This document shows, one piece after another, positions 51,446 to 59,663 of a stretch of DNA of 64,000 bases; position 1 is the stretch's first letter, and every line of letters begins with the position of its first letter. This stretch comes from Actinobacteria bacterium UBA4426 (GTDB lineage: Bacteria; Actinomycetota; Actinomycetes; S36-B12). The stretch lies in NCBI GenBank assembly GCA_002390705.1, contig DGQA01000005.1:148268-212267 (forward strand). The letters run 5' to 3'. The translations under genes and the position numbers were made by a program. The notes below the pieces were generated by a model, which was given only the letters and a program-made list of their open reading frames with translations, made no database searches and was not told the DNA's origin.

Positions 51446-51963
51446 TTGGGAAGTGTCCCAAGTGCCGCGTTTTCAACCCGAATTCGCACGGCCAGCAGTG
51501 GCAGATTTAATGCGGTAAACACGATCGCGGTGACCCATGCGAAGCCGACCATGGGCAACGCGATTCCCTCGATCACAACGGCGACGTAGTTTGGGTGGCT
51601 TAACCAACGGTAGGGGCCTCCCACAGCACGTGGAAGTCCCGGAACAATCACGACGAGCGTGTTCCACCGCCGACCCAGAGTTGTAATGCACCACCATCGA
51701 AGTGCTTGCGAACCCAGAACCAATGCACACATGGTCCACGCGAAAGCAGGATTGATGGGTTTTTGCCACACCCACACTTCAACAAGTGCACCAACAAGCA
51801 AAAAGACATGCAGGGCCACCATGTATGGGTAATGGGACCTGCCAAATTCAATACCTCCATGTTCCGCGCTCCAACGAAGGTTTCGTTTTGATACGACAAG
51901 TTCGATGACTCGCTCCACTGCCACGAGTGCAATCAGGATCGTGAAAAGGATCATTGCTGTCAT
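51442..51963 (-). CDS. Isoprenylcysteine carboxyl methyltransferase (ICMT) family protein
   Basis: A 173-residue membrane methyltransferase with about four helices. The family motif is VGGPYRWLSHPNYVAVVIEG, where the RxxxHPxY block and the following glutamate bind S-adenosylmethionine. In streptomycete phenolic lipid clusters such a protein (SrsB) O-methylates an alkylresorcinol made by a type III polyketide synthase (SrsA). The same gene order is seen here. The ATG is 24 bases after the synthase stop, next to a 20-bp tandem repeat. Confidence 0.86.
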   Translation of the reverse strand: MTAMILFTILIALVAVERVIELVVSKRNLRWSAEHGGIEFGRSHYPYMVALHVFLLVGALVEVWVWQKPINPAFAWTMCALVLGSQALRWWCITTLGRRWNTLVVIVPGLPRAVGGPYRWLSHPNYVAVVIEGIALPMVGFAWVTAIVFTALNLPLLAVRIRVENAALGTLPK

Positions 51964-51996
51964 CGGGTCACCATTACTGTCATCGAGTCACCATTG
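51957..51996. repeat. 20-bp tandem duplication at the synthase-methyltransferase junction
   Basis: Two adjacent 20-base copies (51957-51976 and 51977-51996) differ at two positions. One copy contains the end and stop of the polyketide synthase, the other the start region of the methyltransferase, so the duplication created or moved the second gene's ribosome-binding region (GGTGA four bases before ATG). Confidence 0.8.
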
Positions 51997-53061
51997 CAGT
52001 AAAACTAATTCAGCGCAGAAACCTGGGCCCATAGCAGTCAGCATTCCGGGGGTTTCTGGTTCGGGGACCAACCCACCCGAGCCATAAAGAGTGTCGCACA
52101 AAACATGCAGAACCGAAGCAGAGGACAGGTTTCCGATCGCTGCAAGTGAGCGCCAAGTAACGTCGAGCTGACCGTCGTGCAGGTCAAGCGCCGACTCCAT
52201 TGCTTCCAGCACTCGAGGTCCACCCGGGTGACACACCCAATGCTTGATATCGGCGATCTTCAGGTCGTGGTCACCGAGAAAGTCGCTGACGTCGTCTCCG
52301 AGGTATTGATTAATAATGTCGGCTACACCGGCCGAAAGCACAATGCGAAAACCACTCCCGCCAATGTCCCAGCCCATGGTTCGCTCCGTGTCGGGGTACA
52401 ACCGACTGCGAGAAGCCACAACTCTGGGTCCGGTAATCCCCATGCGGGCCGCCCGGTGTGCCCCAACCATGACAACGGCTGCGGAACCGTCACCGAACAA
52501 GCCACTTGCCACGATATTGGACATTGACACGTCATCGCGTTGCACAGTCAGTGAACACAACTCAACTGACAATAAAACTGCTACGTCATCAGGATGACCC
52601 ATGAGGTAGTCGTGCAGCCGTGCAATGCCAGCAGCGCCTGCCACGCAGCCAAGACCAAATATCGGGACCCGCTTTACATCTTCACGCAGCCCGAGTCTTG
52701 GAATAAGTCTTGCTTCAAGGGATGGCGCAGCAATGCCCGTAACCGATGTGGACATGATCATGTCCACGTCAGTTGCCTCCAAGTTCGCGACGGCCAGTGC
52801 TCCTGCAATAGCGGAAGCACCCAGATCAAGTCCAACCCGGATGAACTGGTCGTTAGCTGCACCGAAGCCTGCGAGGGTGGCGTAATCCTTTAATGGGATC
52901 GCTAGGTTTCGATTCTTGACCCCGGTAGCGATATGAATACGTTCGACGATTTGTTGATGTGCCCCTTCGGGAGACACCACGGCGGTGAACGCCTCGATGA
53001 TCTCTTCCTGCGAATACCCGTAGGGTCCGACCACGGCGTGGGCACCGGCAATAAAGCTCAT
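51988..53061 (-). CDS. Type III polyketide synthase (chalcone/alkylresorcinol synthase family)
   Basis: A 357-residue homodimeric ketosynthase that extends an acyl-CoA starter with malonyl-CoA units and cyclises the chain. The catalytic triad is Cys139 in GLGCVAGAAG, His278 in VCHPGGPR and Asn311 in IGNLSSAS; the C-terminal loop is AMGPGFCAEL. The close match of the Cys loop to bacterial alkylpyrone/alkylresorcinol synthases suggests a long acyl starter. The ATG at 53061 is chosen because TACCAT lies exactly six bases upstream. A longer frame from 53154 adds residues unlike the family. First gene of a synthase-methyltransferase-oxidoreductase operon. Confidence 0.93.
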   Translation of the reverse strand: MSFIAGAHAVVGPYGYSQEEIIEAFTAVVSPEGAHQQIVERIHIATGVKNRNLAIPLKDYATLAGFGAANDQFIRVGLDLGASAIAGALAVANLEATDVDMIMSTSVTGIAAPSLEARLIPRLGLREDVKRVPIFGLGCVAGAAGIARLHDYLMGHPDDVAVLLSVELCSLTVQRDDVSMSNIVASGLFGDGSAAVVMVGAHRAARMGITGPRVVASRSRLYPDTERTMGWDIGGSGFRIVLSAGVADIINQYLGDDVSDFLGDHDLKIADIKHWVCHPGGPRVLEAMESALDLHDGQLDVTWRSLAAIGNLSSASVLHVLCDTLYGSGGLVPEPETPGMLTAMGPGFCAELVLLQW

Positions 53062-53073
53062 ACGATCATGGTA
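53062..53073 (-). promoter_or_regulatory. Leaderless promoter -10 for the type III polyketide synthase
   Basis: TACCAT, six bases, then ATG on the minus strand. This supports the shorter start. Confidence 0.55.
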
Positions 53074-53554
53074 TGTGCCAATCGCCCATTGCGAAAGCCG
53101 CGCACAGTGCGGCGACACACCCTCATCAACAGGGTGGTGGTGCATAAGGGTCAACGTCGCCCTTACTTCTGCAATTTAGTCAATTTTGCCTCGGCCATGG
53201 CGTGGGATCTGATCACTCATCACCCGCGTTCGTCGGCACTCGAACACTCGCTGCTGGGAACACGAGAGCAGGCGGTCGTTAGGCCCGGGTCGTGGTGCCC
53301 CTGGTGCAATCTCGACACTTCGACGTACCGCTCTTTCAAGTTTTTCTGGCACGAATCAAGATCGTGTTTTTACAATAGGGACAAGCGGCGTGATCACTCA
53401 ACAGATCCTAAAAAATGTAACTCAGACGCAGGGCAGTTGCAGGGAGAACCTTTAAAGCGTGCCTCAGATTTGCCACGAAACGACGGAATACTCACGGTCA
53501 TTTTTATGCTGATGAAACGCGCTGACCAACCCCGACGTATAGACTCACAAACAG
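53074..53554. other. Intergenic region without a recognisable gene
   Basis: About 480 bases between the divergent synthase and MFS genes. A plus-strand frame runs through much of it, but its sequence is not protein-like. TAGACT lies nine bases before the MFS ATG and may be its -10, leaving a very short leader. Confidence 0.4.
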
Positions 53555-54736
53555 ATGCAACTTCGAATTTTCACCCCGCCATGGCCACTTCTTTTGGGAG
53601 CCTCATCTTTGCTTTTTTTGATGATGGTGGCGAGTTATGCCCCTACGCCACTGTACCCGCTATACCAAGAACAATGGGGTTTGAGTGATAGTCAGATCGG
53701 GTTGGCGTTTTCGGTTTACGCTGCAAGTGTTGTCATGGCGTTGCTATTTCTTGGCGGAATGTCCGACCGGTATGGACGGCGCAATACTTTGCTGATTGCA
53801 ACGTTGACACTGGGTGCGGCGTTGATAATCCTTGCATGTGCGACGACTTTTCCATTACTGTTACTAGGCAGGTTCGTTCAGGGAGTCAGCGCTGCCTTAG
53901 CCACCGGAGCTGCAGCCGCAACGCTCATGGAGTCGCATCCGGGTGGTTTGGCGCGTGGCGCGTTAGTCAATACGTTTTCGGTTGCGATAGGCGCGGCGGT
54001 AGGACCCGTCATGGCAGGCTCTTTCGCTGCCGGCAGCTCATATCCGTTGGTGGTTCCCTATCTCATTATTGGAGCATTTATCCCGGTACCGTTACTGCTC
54101 CTGATTCGTGCCACAGACTCCGCGCCCAAGCAGCGAGCCGCCCGTCTTTTGCAAGCGATTCGAGTACCACGCCACATTTGGGCTGCGTTCTCAGTTGCCT
54201 CTGCCGCACTTATTGGAACAAACTTGTGCATAGCGATTTACGGATCTTTCGGGTCAAATATCGCCGCATCGGTTGGATGGACCACGGAAGTGTTGAGTGG
54301 ATTACTCGTCTCACTAGTGCTTGTCATGTTTGCCGTTGTTCAGCCGTTTAGCCGAAATGTTCCACCCAAAATTTCAATGTTTGCAGGAATCGTGCTGAGC
54401 GTTATCGGATGGGCAATGACCAGTGTGGCTGCCATGACGGCCATCTCACCGCTCATGCTGGTGGGCGCCATAACAACAGGCGGGGGCGCAGGGTTGTGCC
54501 TCATGGGCGCAGCGGCATTGGTTGGGATGATTTCCCCCCTTGGGCGCAGCGCTGAAATCTATTCTGCATTCCTGCTAATCGCATACATCACAATTGTGGT
54601 GGCCGCACTCATCGCCGGGCCACTCATTGGCTTGATATCCATAAGCGCTGTGCTGATCTTTGCCAGTGTGGTCTGTGTGTTGCTCACAATTTACGTGGTC
54701 TACGGCTCTCGCAGATGGCTAATGCTGGCCCACTAG
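53555..54736 (+). CDS. MFS transporter
   Basis: A 393-residue secondary transporter with twelve predicted helices. Motif A between helices 2 and 3 is GGMSDRYGRRNTLL near residues 67-80, and the helix 4 region LGRFVQGVSAALATGAAAATLME is typical of drug/metabolite exporters. It is divergent from the type III polyketide synthase operon and may export its product, but location is the only evidence for that. No regulator gene is adjacent. Confidence 0.87.
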   Translation: MQLRIFTPPWPLLLGASSLLFLMMVASYAPTPLYPLYQEQWGLSDSQIGLAFSVYAASVVMALLFLGGMSDRYGRRNTLLIATLTLGAALIILACATTFPLLLLGRFVQGVSAALATGAAAATLMESHPGGLARGALVNTFSVAIGAAVGPVMAGSFAAGSSYPLVVPYLIIGAFIPVPLLLLIRATDSAPKQRAARLLQAIRVPRHIWAAFSVASAALIGTNLCIAIYGSFGSNIAASVGWTTEVLSGLLVSLVLVMFAVVQPFSRNVPPKISMFAGIVLSVIGWAMTSVAAMTAISPLMLVGAITTGGGAGLCLMGAAALVGMISPLGRSAEIYSAFLLIAYITIVVAALIAGPLIGLISISAVLIFASVVCVLLTIYVVYGSRRWLMLAH

Positions 54737-55075
54737 GCGCGTATCTTTGATGTCCGCGTGGGACACCTGCGAACCCGTCAGTTTTGTGCAGGCCACATTC
54801 GTGCTTTTTGAATTCGCTTTTTTAGGCTGATTTTCACGCATTTAGTTTTTACTTGATTACGCAACTATTGAAAGTTTTCGCCGGGGGCAGCATCGCTTGA
54901 GCGAATCAGCGGTGTGTGGAGCCGCCCAATATGGGGGCATGTGTGGCATTTTACTGGATTGATGTGTATTATTATCAAGGATAGAAACACGGTGGTCGGG
55001 CAATAACTGTGTGCAGTTGTGACCCATACTGGCCTAAGCGTCGGAAGCAACCGAACAAATGCGAAAGGTTAACTA
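54737..55075. other. Upstream region of the CitE-MaoC operon
   Basis: About 340 AT-richer bases with no gene. TTGAT at 54959-54963 and ATCAA at 54974-54978 form a widely spaced inverted repeat that could bind a regulator. A GAAAGG Shine-Dalgarno precedes the CitE-like start. Confidence 0.35.
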
Positions 55076-55960
55076 ATGGTCCCGTATAGATCACTTTTGT
55101 TTGTGCCTGGACACAAACCTGCTTGGATTGACAAGGCCGCTGCAGTCCACCCAGATGCAATCGTCCTTGACCTGGAAGACTCCGTGCCAGAAGACCTCAA
55201 AGTGCGAGCCCGGGAGACTGTCGCCGAATCAATCAGCCGAGCCTCAGCTGAGCACCCTGATATCGAATTTCTAGTTCGAGTAAACGGTCTTTCTACGGGA
55301 AATACCGGTGCCGATCTAGAAACTTGCCTCATTCCAGGATTAAAGGGTCTCTTTGTCCCAAAGATTGAAACCGCAATGGACCTAGCCAAAGTGGATGCCC
55401 TCGTTGACCACTTTGAGCGACGCAATGAAGTGGCAGGAATTGAATATGTCGTTCCCATTGAAACCGTACCTGCTATTTGGAATGTCCGCGAAATCGCGCA
55501 CGGCTCATCTCGAGTTGGAGCCGTCATTGGGCCTACGGCTGAGCACGCTGATATTGCTCGCGAAGTAGGTTTCGAGTGGACGCCTGGTGGCCTGGAAACG
55601 CTGTACCTACGAAGTCGAGTATTGCTGGCGATCAGGGAGGCGGGCGTACATGCCCTCACGGGCCTTTGGGAAAAAGTTGACGACCTTGTTGGCCTTGACG
55701 AATTCGCCCGATCTGGGAGGTCATTGGGGTATCGAGGCATGGTGGTCATTCACCCGTCCCATGTTCCCGTGGTGAACACGGCTTTTACCCCCTCAGACAC
55801 CGAAGTGGGCTTTTACCAAGGACAAGTATCCGCATATGAAAAAGCAGTGGCGGCTGGTGACGGTGCACTGCGTTACCAGGGGCTTCATATTGACAAGGCG
55901 CACTACGACAAGGCTGTTCAATGGCTTGAGCGCGCCCACCAATTACGAAACAGGAAGTAG
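55076..55960 (+). CDS. HpcH/HpaI/CitE family CoA-ester lyase
   Basis: A 294-residue TIM-barrel lyase that splits or forms C-C bonds in 3-hydroxyacyl-CoA esters such as malyl-, citramalyl- or methylmalyl-CoA. Motifs: SLLFVPGHKPAWIDKA, DAIVLDLEDSVPED (metal aspartates), FLVRVNGL, GLFVPKIETAMD, VVPIETVPAIWNV. A MaoC hydratase gene follows six bases later. The same CitE-MaoC pairing occurs in Mycobacterium tuberculosis (Rv2498c-Rv2499c), linked to itaconate and leucine breakdown, so an itaconyl/mesaconyl-CoA route is plausible. Confidence 0.87.
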   Translation: MVPYRSLLFVPGHKPAWIDKAAAVHPDAIVLDLEDSVPEDLKVRARETVAESISRASAEHPDIEFLVRVNGLSTGNTGADLETCLIPGLKGLFVPKIETAMDLAKVDALVDHFERRNEVAGIEYVVPIETVPAIWNVREIAHGSSRVGAVIGPTAEHADIAREVGFEWTPGGLETLYLRSRVLLAIREAGVHALTGLWEKVDDLVGLDEFARSGRSLGYRGMVVIHPSHVPVVNTAFTPSDTEVGFYQGQVSAYEKAVAAGDGALRYQGLHIDKAHYDKAVQWLERAHQLRNRK

Positions 55961-55966
55961 GTAAAA

Positions 55967-56440
55967 ATGAGGGGCTTGTATTTTGAGGAATTTGAGGAAG
56001 GCAAAATATATAAGCATGCGTTAACTCGCACGGTCACAGAAATGGACAATGTGATGTTCACCTCGCTTACTATGAATGTTCAGCCTCTACATTTAGATGA
56101 AGAGTTTTCCAAGACAACAATTCACGGCCGCCGGGTAGTGAATAGCCTTTTCACCGTGGCACTCATTGGCGCCTTTCATGTTCCTGAATTGACCATGGGA
56201 ACAACTCTGGGAAATTTAGGTTACGACAAGATCGAATTCCCACACCCCGTGTTTCACGGCGATACGCTACGCGGAGAGACCACTATTTTAAAAAAAAGAG
56301 CCTCGTCCAGTAGAGATGACTCCGGCATAGTGTGGTTTGAGCACCGTGGCTACAACCAAGATCAAGTTCTCATTTGTCGCTGCGAGAGAGTCGGGTTGAT
56401 GCTCGTGAAGCCAAAAGATGGGCCAGCATTCGGAGAATAA
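55967..56440 (+). CDS. MaoC family dehydratase/hydratase
   Basis: A 157-residue hot-dog fold hydratase. The hydratase motif region reads MNVQPLHLDEEFSKTTIHGRRVVNSLFTVALIG, with the catalytic Asp and His, and FEEFEEGKIYKHALTRTVTEMDN starts the fold. It probably hydrates a mesaconyl-, itaconyl- or similar enoyl-CoA, giving the substrate of the adjacent CitE-like lyase. The two genes are separated by six bases. Confidence 0.88.
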   Translation: MRGLYFEEFEEGKIYKHALTRTVTEMDNVMFTSLTMNVQPLHLDEEFSKTTIHGRRVVNSLFTVALIGAFHVPELTMGTTLGNLGYDKIEFPHPVFHGDTLRGETTILKKRASSSRDDSGIVWFEHRGYNQDQVLICRCERVGLMLVKPKDGPAFGE

Positions 56441-56459
56441 GAACTCACCTAGTCCACAT

Positions 56460-57659
56460 TTACACGCGTTCGAACACCGCGGCCAAAGCCTGCCCTCCAC
56501 CAATGCACATGGTGACAAGGCCTCGTTCCAGATCTCGACTTTGAAGGTCATGCAGCATTTTGATCGTTAAAATCGTTCCCGTTGCTCCCACCGGATGACC
56601 TAAGGCAATAGCTCCACCATTGGGATTAGTGCGCTCTGGGTCCAACCCAGAATCACGAACAACAGCAATGACTTGAGCGGCAAAGGCTTCATTTAATTCA
56701 ACAACATCTAAATCCTTAACCGACATACCTAACCGATCCAGCAATATTCTGATGGCGCCTACCGGGGCATAACCCATCATTGCAGGGTCGCAACCGTGAC
56801 TCGCCCAGCCAACCAAACGGCCCAGTGGAATCATCCCACGTTCTCGTGCATCAACTTCACGCATTAACACCGTGGCCGCTCCTGCATCATTGATGCCGGA
56901 AGAGTTACCCGCGGTAACTGTGCCTTCTGCAGAAAATGAAGGACGCAGTCGAGAAAGACCCTCAAAAGTAGTATTTGGGCGAGGATGCTCGTCGGCACCA
57001 ACGCTTTCGGCCTGACCCTTCGCTTTTTCCACTTCCACCGAGATAATTTCAGATGTGAATGCGCCGCGTGAGATGGCGTCTGCTGCTCGCTGTTGACTTC
57101 GTGCAGCCCACTGATCCTGTTCGGCACGATTTACGTTATATGCCCGGGCAACATTTTCAGCTGTATGTCCCATGAGGTAGTCGCCCCACGGATCTGTCAC
57201 TAACGAAAGTGTCCCATCAACCAACACTCGATTCCCTAATTTAGCCCCTGATCTCGCCTGTGGTTCGAGAAAAGGCTGCCCGCTCATATTCTCATTTCCA
57301 CCGGCAACCACTACGTTTGACTGTCCGAGCTGGAGTTGCATCGCACCTGACAAGATCGCTTGAAGGCCACTTCCGCACAGGCGATTTACGTTGTACGCTG
57401 CGGCTGACAGTGGTATTCCAGCATCGATAAGCACCCGGCGTGCGTTGTACGCCTCGGGGCCGACTTGCCCAATACAACCCATGATCACTTCATCAACGTC
57501 CTCGGGGTCGACTCCCGCTCTCCAAATTGCCGCCTGCACAGCAAGGCTTCCTAGGCGGTAGGTGGGTGTCGAAGATAAACCACCCATATACCCACCGATT
57601 GGCGTCCGGGCGCCCGAGACCACGACAATTGAATCTGACAAGACGTCCCGATTGTTCAT
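56460..57659 (-). CDS. Thiolase (acetyl-CoA acetyltransferase family)
   Basis: A 399-residue thiolase. The acyl-accepting cysteine is in NRLCGSGLQAI, the histidine in NPNGGAIALGHPVGATG, the second cysteine in MCIGGGQALA. All three are intact, so both cleavage and condensation are possible; in this catabolic cluster it most likely cleaves a 3-ketoacyl-CoA. The ATG at 57659 is preferred, with AGGGA about ten bases upstream; an earlier in-frame start at 57692 would add 11 residues. Confidence 0.92.
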   Translation of the reverse strand: MNNRDVLSDSIVVVSGARTPIGGYMGGLSSTPTYRLGSLAVQAAIWRAGVDPEDVDEVIMGCIGQVGPEAYNARRVLIDAGIPLSAAAYNVNRLCGSGLQAILSGAMQLQLGQSNVVVAGGNENMSGQPFLEPQARSGAKLGNRVLVDGTLSLVTDPWGDYLMGHTAENVARAYNVNRAEQDQWAARSQQRAADAISRGAFTSEIISVEVEKAKGQAESVGADEHPRPNTTFEGLSRLRPSFSAEGTVTAGNSSGINDAGAATVLMREVDARERGMIPLGRLVGWASHGCDPAMMGYAPVGAIRILLDRLGMSVKDLDVVELNEAFAAQVIAVVRDSGLDPERTNPNGGAIALGHPVGATGTILTIKMLHDLQSRDLERGLVTMCIGGGQALAAVFERV

Positions 57660-57702
57660 CTGTGTGCTTTCCCTGGCCACTGTGTGTCGCAAGTTTCTCG
57701 AG

Positions 57703-58494
57703 TCACTTCTCGAGCCCTAGTATTCGGGCAAGATTTCCGCCAAGTATTTTCTTTTCGTCATCTTTGGGCAGTCCTAGCGCCCGAATTCCGGCGATTTCTG
57801 CGCCCGGGTCTGCCATGGGCCAGTCTGAACCAAAAACCACTTGGTCCGCGCCGTGGCGCTTTATGATGCCGCGGATCCGGTCAGGATCCAGAATAGCCAT
57901 TGTCGGTGGCCACGATGTCTCAAGAATTACACGTGAACCGACAACGATCTTTTCAGCCAGCTCTAGTTGGTGATAGGCCCCGTAATGACACGCCATCAGA
58001 GTGAGATTGGGTACCGACTGGGCGAGTGCAAGCACTTTTTCAGGACTACCCCTGTCTGTGGCAGCCGCATCGCTACCTTCCCCTGCATGAGTTATTACGA
58101 CAATGCCATCTTGAGCTATCGCGTGACAGATTTCAATCACACGCGGATCGGCTAGGTCCAGGTTCTGAAAGTTTGGGTGCAATTTCACGCCGACGATTTC
58201 ATTCTCTCGAAGTGAACGTATGTTATCCGCCACTGTTCGATCTGGATGTATTGTTCCAAACGGCACCAGCCTGGAGCGATCAAGGCTCCCAATGAACTCG
58301 TTCGTCTTCTCGAGATTCTTGGCTGCTGTGGCTACCCCGAGGCAACACCCATAGTCGATTCCGGCTTCGTCCATCTTTGCCAGGAGAGAACCAACTGTTC
58401 CATCTCCCATAGGTTCAAGGCCGGCTATCTTTGCGCTCAGGACTTTCGGTGCGATTTCGTCAGGCCACACATGGCAGTGGCTGTCAATTATCAA
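57703..58494 (-). CDS. Amidohydrolase 2 family (ACMSD-like) hydrolase
   Basis: A 263-residue TIM-barrel metal enzyme. Metal ligands are in MIIDSHCHVWPDE (HxH), GVKLHPNF, VVITHAGEG and VFGSDWPMADP. Members hydrolyse lactones or decarboxylate aromatic acids. Its start overlaps the stop of the upstream acyl-CoA dehydrogenase (ATGA), so it belongs to the same pathway; a lactone or ring-opening step in a CoA-linked degradation is a fair guess. Substrate unknown. Confidence 0.85.
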   Translation of the reverse strand: MIIDSHCHVWPDEIAPKVLSAKIAGLEPMGDGTVGSLLAKMDEAGIDYGCCLGVATAAKNLEKTNEFIGSLDRSRLVPFGTIHPDRTVADNIRSLRENEIVGVKLHPNFQNLDLADPRVIEICHAIAQDGIVVITHAGEGSDAAATDRGSPEKVLALAQSVPNLTLMACHYGAYHQLELAEKIVVGSRVILETSWPPTMAILDPDRIRGIIKRHGADQVVFGSDWPMADPGAEIAGIRALGLPKDDEKKILGGNLARILGLEK

Positions 58495-59645
58495 CCGGTT
58501 ACTCGCTTGACGAGTTGTTTCGCCAAGGAATCGTAAATAACTTCTGTTGCACCTTCATATATGCGCAGCGGTCTGGCTTCCCGATACAAACGCTCTATTT
58601 TTGATCCGCGAACAATGCCAAAACGACCCATTATTTGAACGGCGCGGTCGACGACCCGGCCGGACATCTCTGTTGCTCCGGCTTTTGCCAAAGAGGAAAG
58701 GTAAAGGTTGGCGCGCGCATCTCTCGCCGAGGCGGCGGCGGCTCGGTACGTTAACGCTCGAGCCATTTCAATCTCAGCCCACGAGTTAGCCAACTGTGCA
58801 GGAATTCCACCCAGTCGTGCCAGAGGAACGCCAAATTGTTCACGACCGGCAGCATGCTTGGTTGCTTCATCTAATGCCGCTTGCGCGATACCAATGGCGG
58901 CTCCAGCTACCGAAACGCGAAATGTAGACAATGTCGCAAGAACAAGGTTAAAACCCTTGCCGGGCTCCCCAATCCGATGACTGCTGGGGACCATTACATC
59001 TTTCATGATTACGTCTCCCAGAACGTGAGGCGCAATGATTTGGTGTGGGTGGCTGACTGAAAGCCCTGGGGTACTCGCTGGAATCAGGACTAACGAATAG
59101 GCGATCTCACCACCCACAGTCTCCTTTCCCAACATCGTGTAAAAGTCTGCATCACCCGCATTCGTTATAAAAGACTTGTGCCCATTGATGCGAAGGAGAT
59201 CTCCTTCGACCTCAATTGTGGTCGTGATAGCTCGCAGATCAGAGCCCACATCAGGTTCGGTGAGGCCCAAAGCTGCGATGGATTCCAGTCGCCCAACTGC
59301 CGGCAACCATGCTTCTTGCAATGCGGGGCTACCGGCTTGAGCTAGCGCATAAGAGCCGATCCCTTGCATACAAAACATCGAGTCCACGTGCGCTGATTCG
59401 TAGGCCAACTGCTCTCTGACAACAGTGACTGCAAGAGAGTCAACTTCTTCGAACCTTCCCCCAAATTTTTTTGGGACAGTCAGGCTGCACAGCCCACTTT
59501 CTGCCAAGATCTGCCGGACATTGGGATCAAAATGATCGGCTTCGTCTGCGTGATGCGCATACGGCGCGACCTGTTGAGCAACCTTTTTCGCCTCCTCAAT
59601 AATTGCCAAGTAACTTTCGGGGAGTTCAAAGAGTTGTTCAGTCAC
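58491..59645 (-). CDS. Acyl-CoA dehydrogenase
   Basis: A 384-residue FAD enzyme that forms an alpha,beta double bond in an acyl-CoA. Motifs: ALGLTEPDVGSDLRAI, INGHKSFITNAGDADFY, and the C-terminal RLYREARPLRIYEGATEVIYDSLAKQL with the catalytic glutamate in YEGATE. A GTG start has AGGAG seven bases upstream. Eighteen bases separate it from a second dehydrogenase, which differs at the catalytic motif. Confidence 0.92.
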   Translation of the reverse strand: MTEQLFELPESYLAIIEEAKKVAQQVAPYAHHADEADHFDPNVRQILAESGLCSLTVPKKFGGRFEEVDSLAVTVVREQLAYESAHVDSMFCMQGIGSYALAQAGSPALQEAWLPAVGRLESIAALGLTEPDVGSDLRAITTTIEVEGDLLRINGHKSFITNAGDADFYTMLGKETVGGEIAYSLVLIPASTPGLSVSHPHQIIAPHVLGDVIMKDVMVPSSHRIGEPGKGFNLVLATLSTFRVSVAGAAIGIAQAALDEATKHAAGREQFGVPLARLGGIPAQLANSWAEIEMARALTYRAAAASARDARANLYLSSLAKAGATEMSGRVVDRAVQIMGRFGIVRGSKIERLYREARPLRIYEGATEVIYDSLAKQLVKRVTG

Positions 59646-59663
59646 CGCGAGACTCCTGTATCA

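Noticed and set aside
52933..53688. A 251-codon plus-strand frame across the synthase-MFS gap
   Set aside because: It overlaps the start of the synthase and of the MFS gene, its sequence has no protein-like pattern, and both real genes have clear family motifs.
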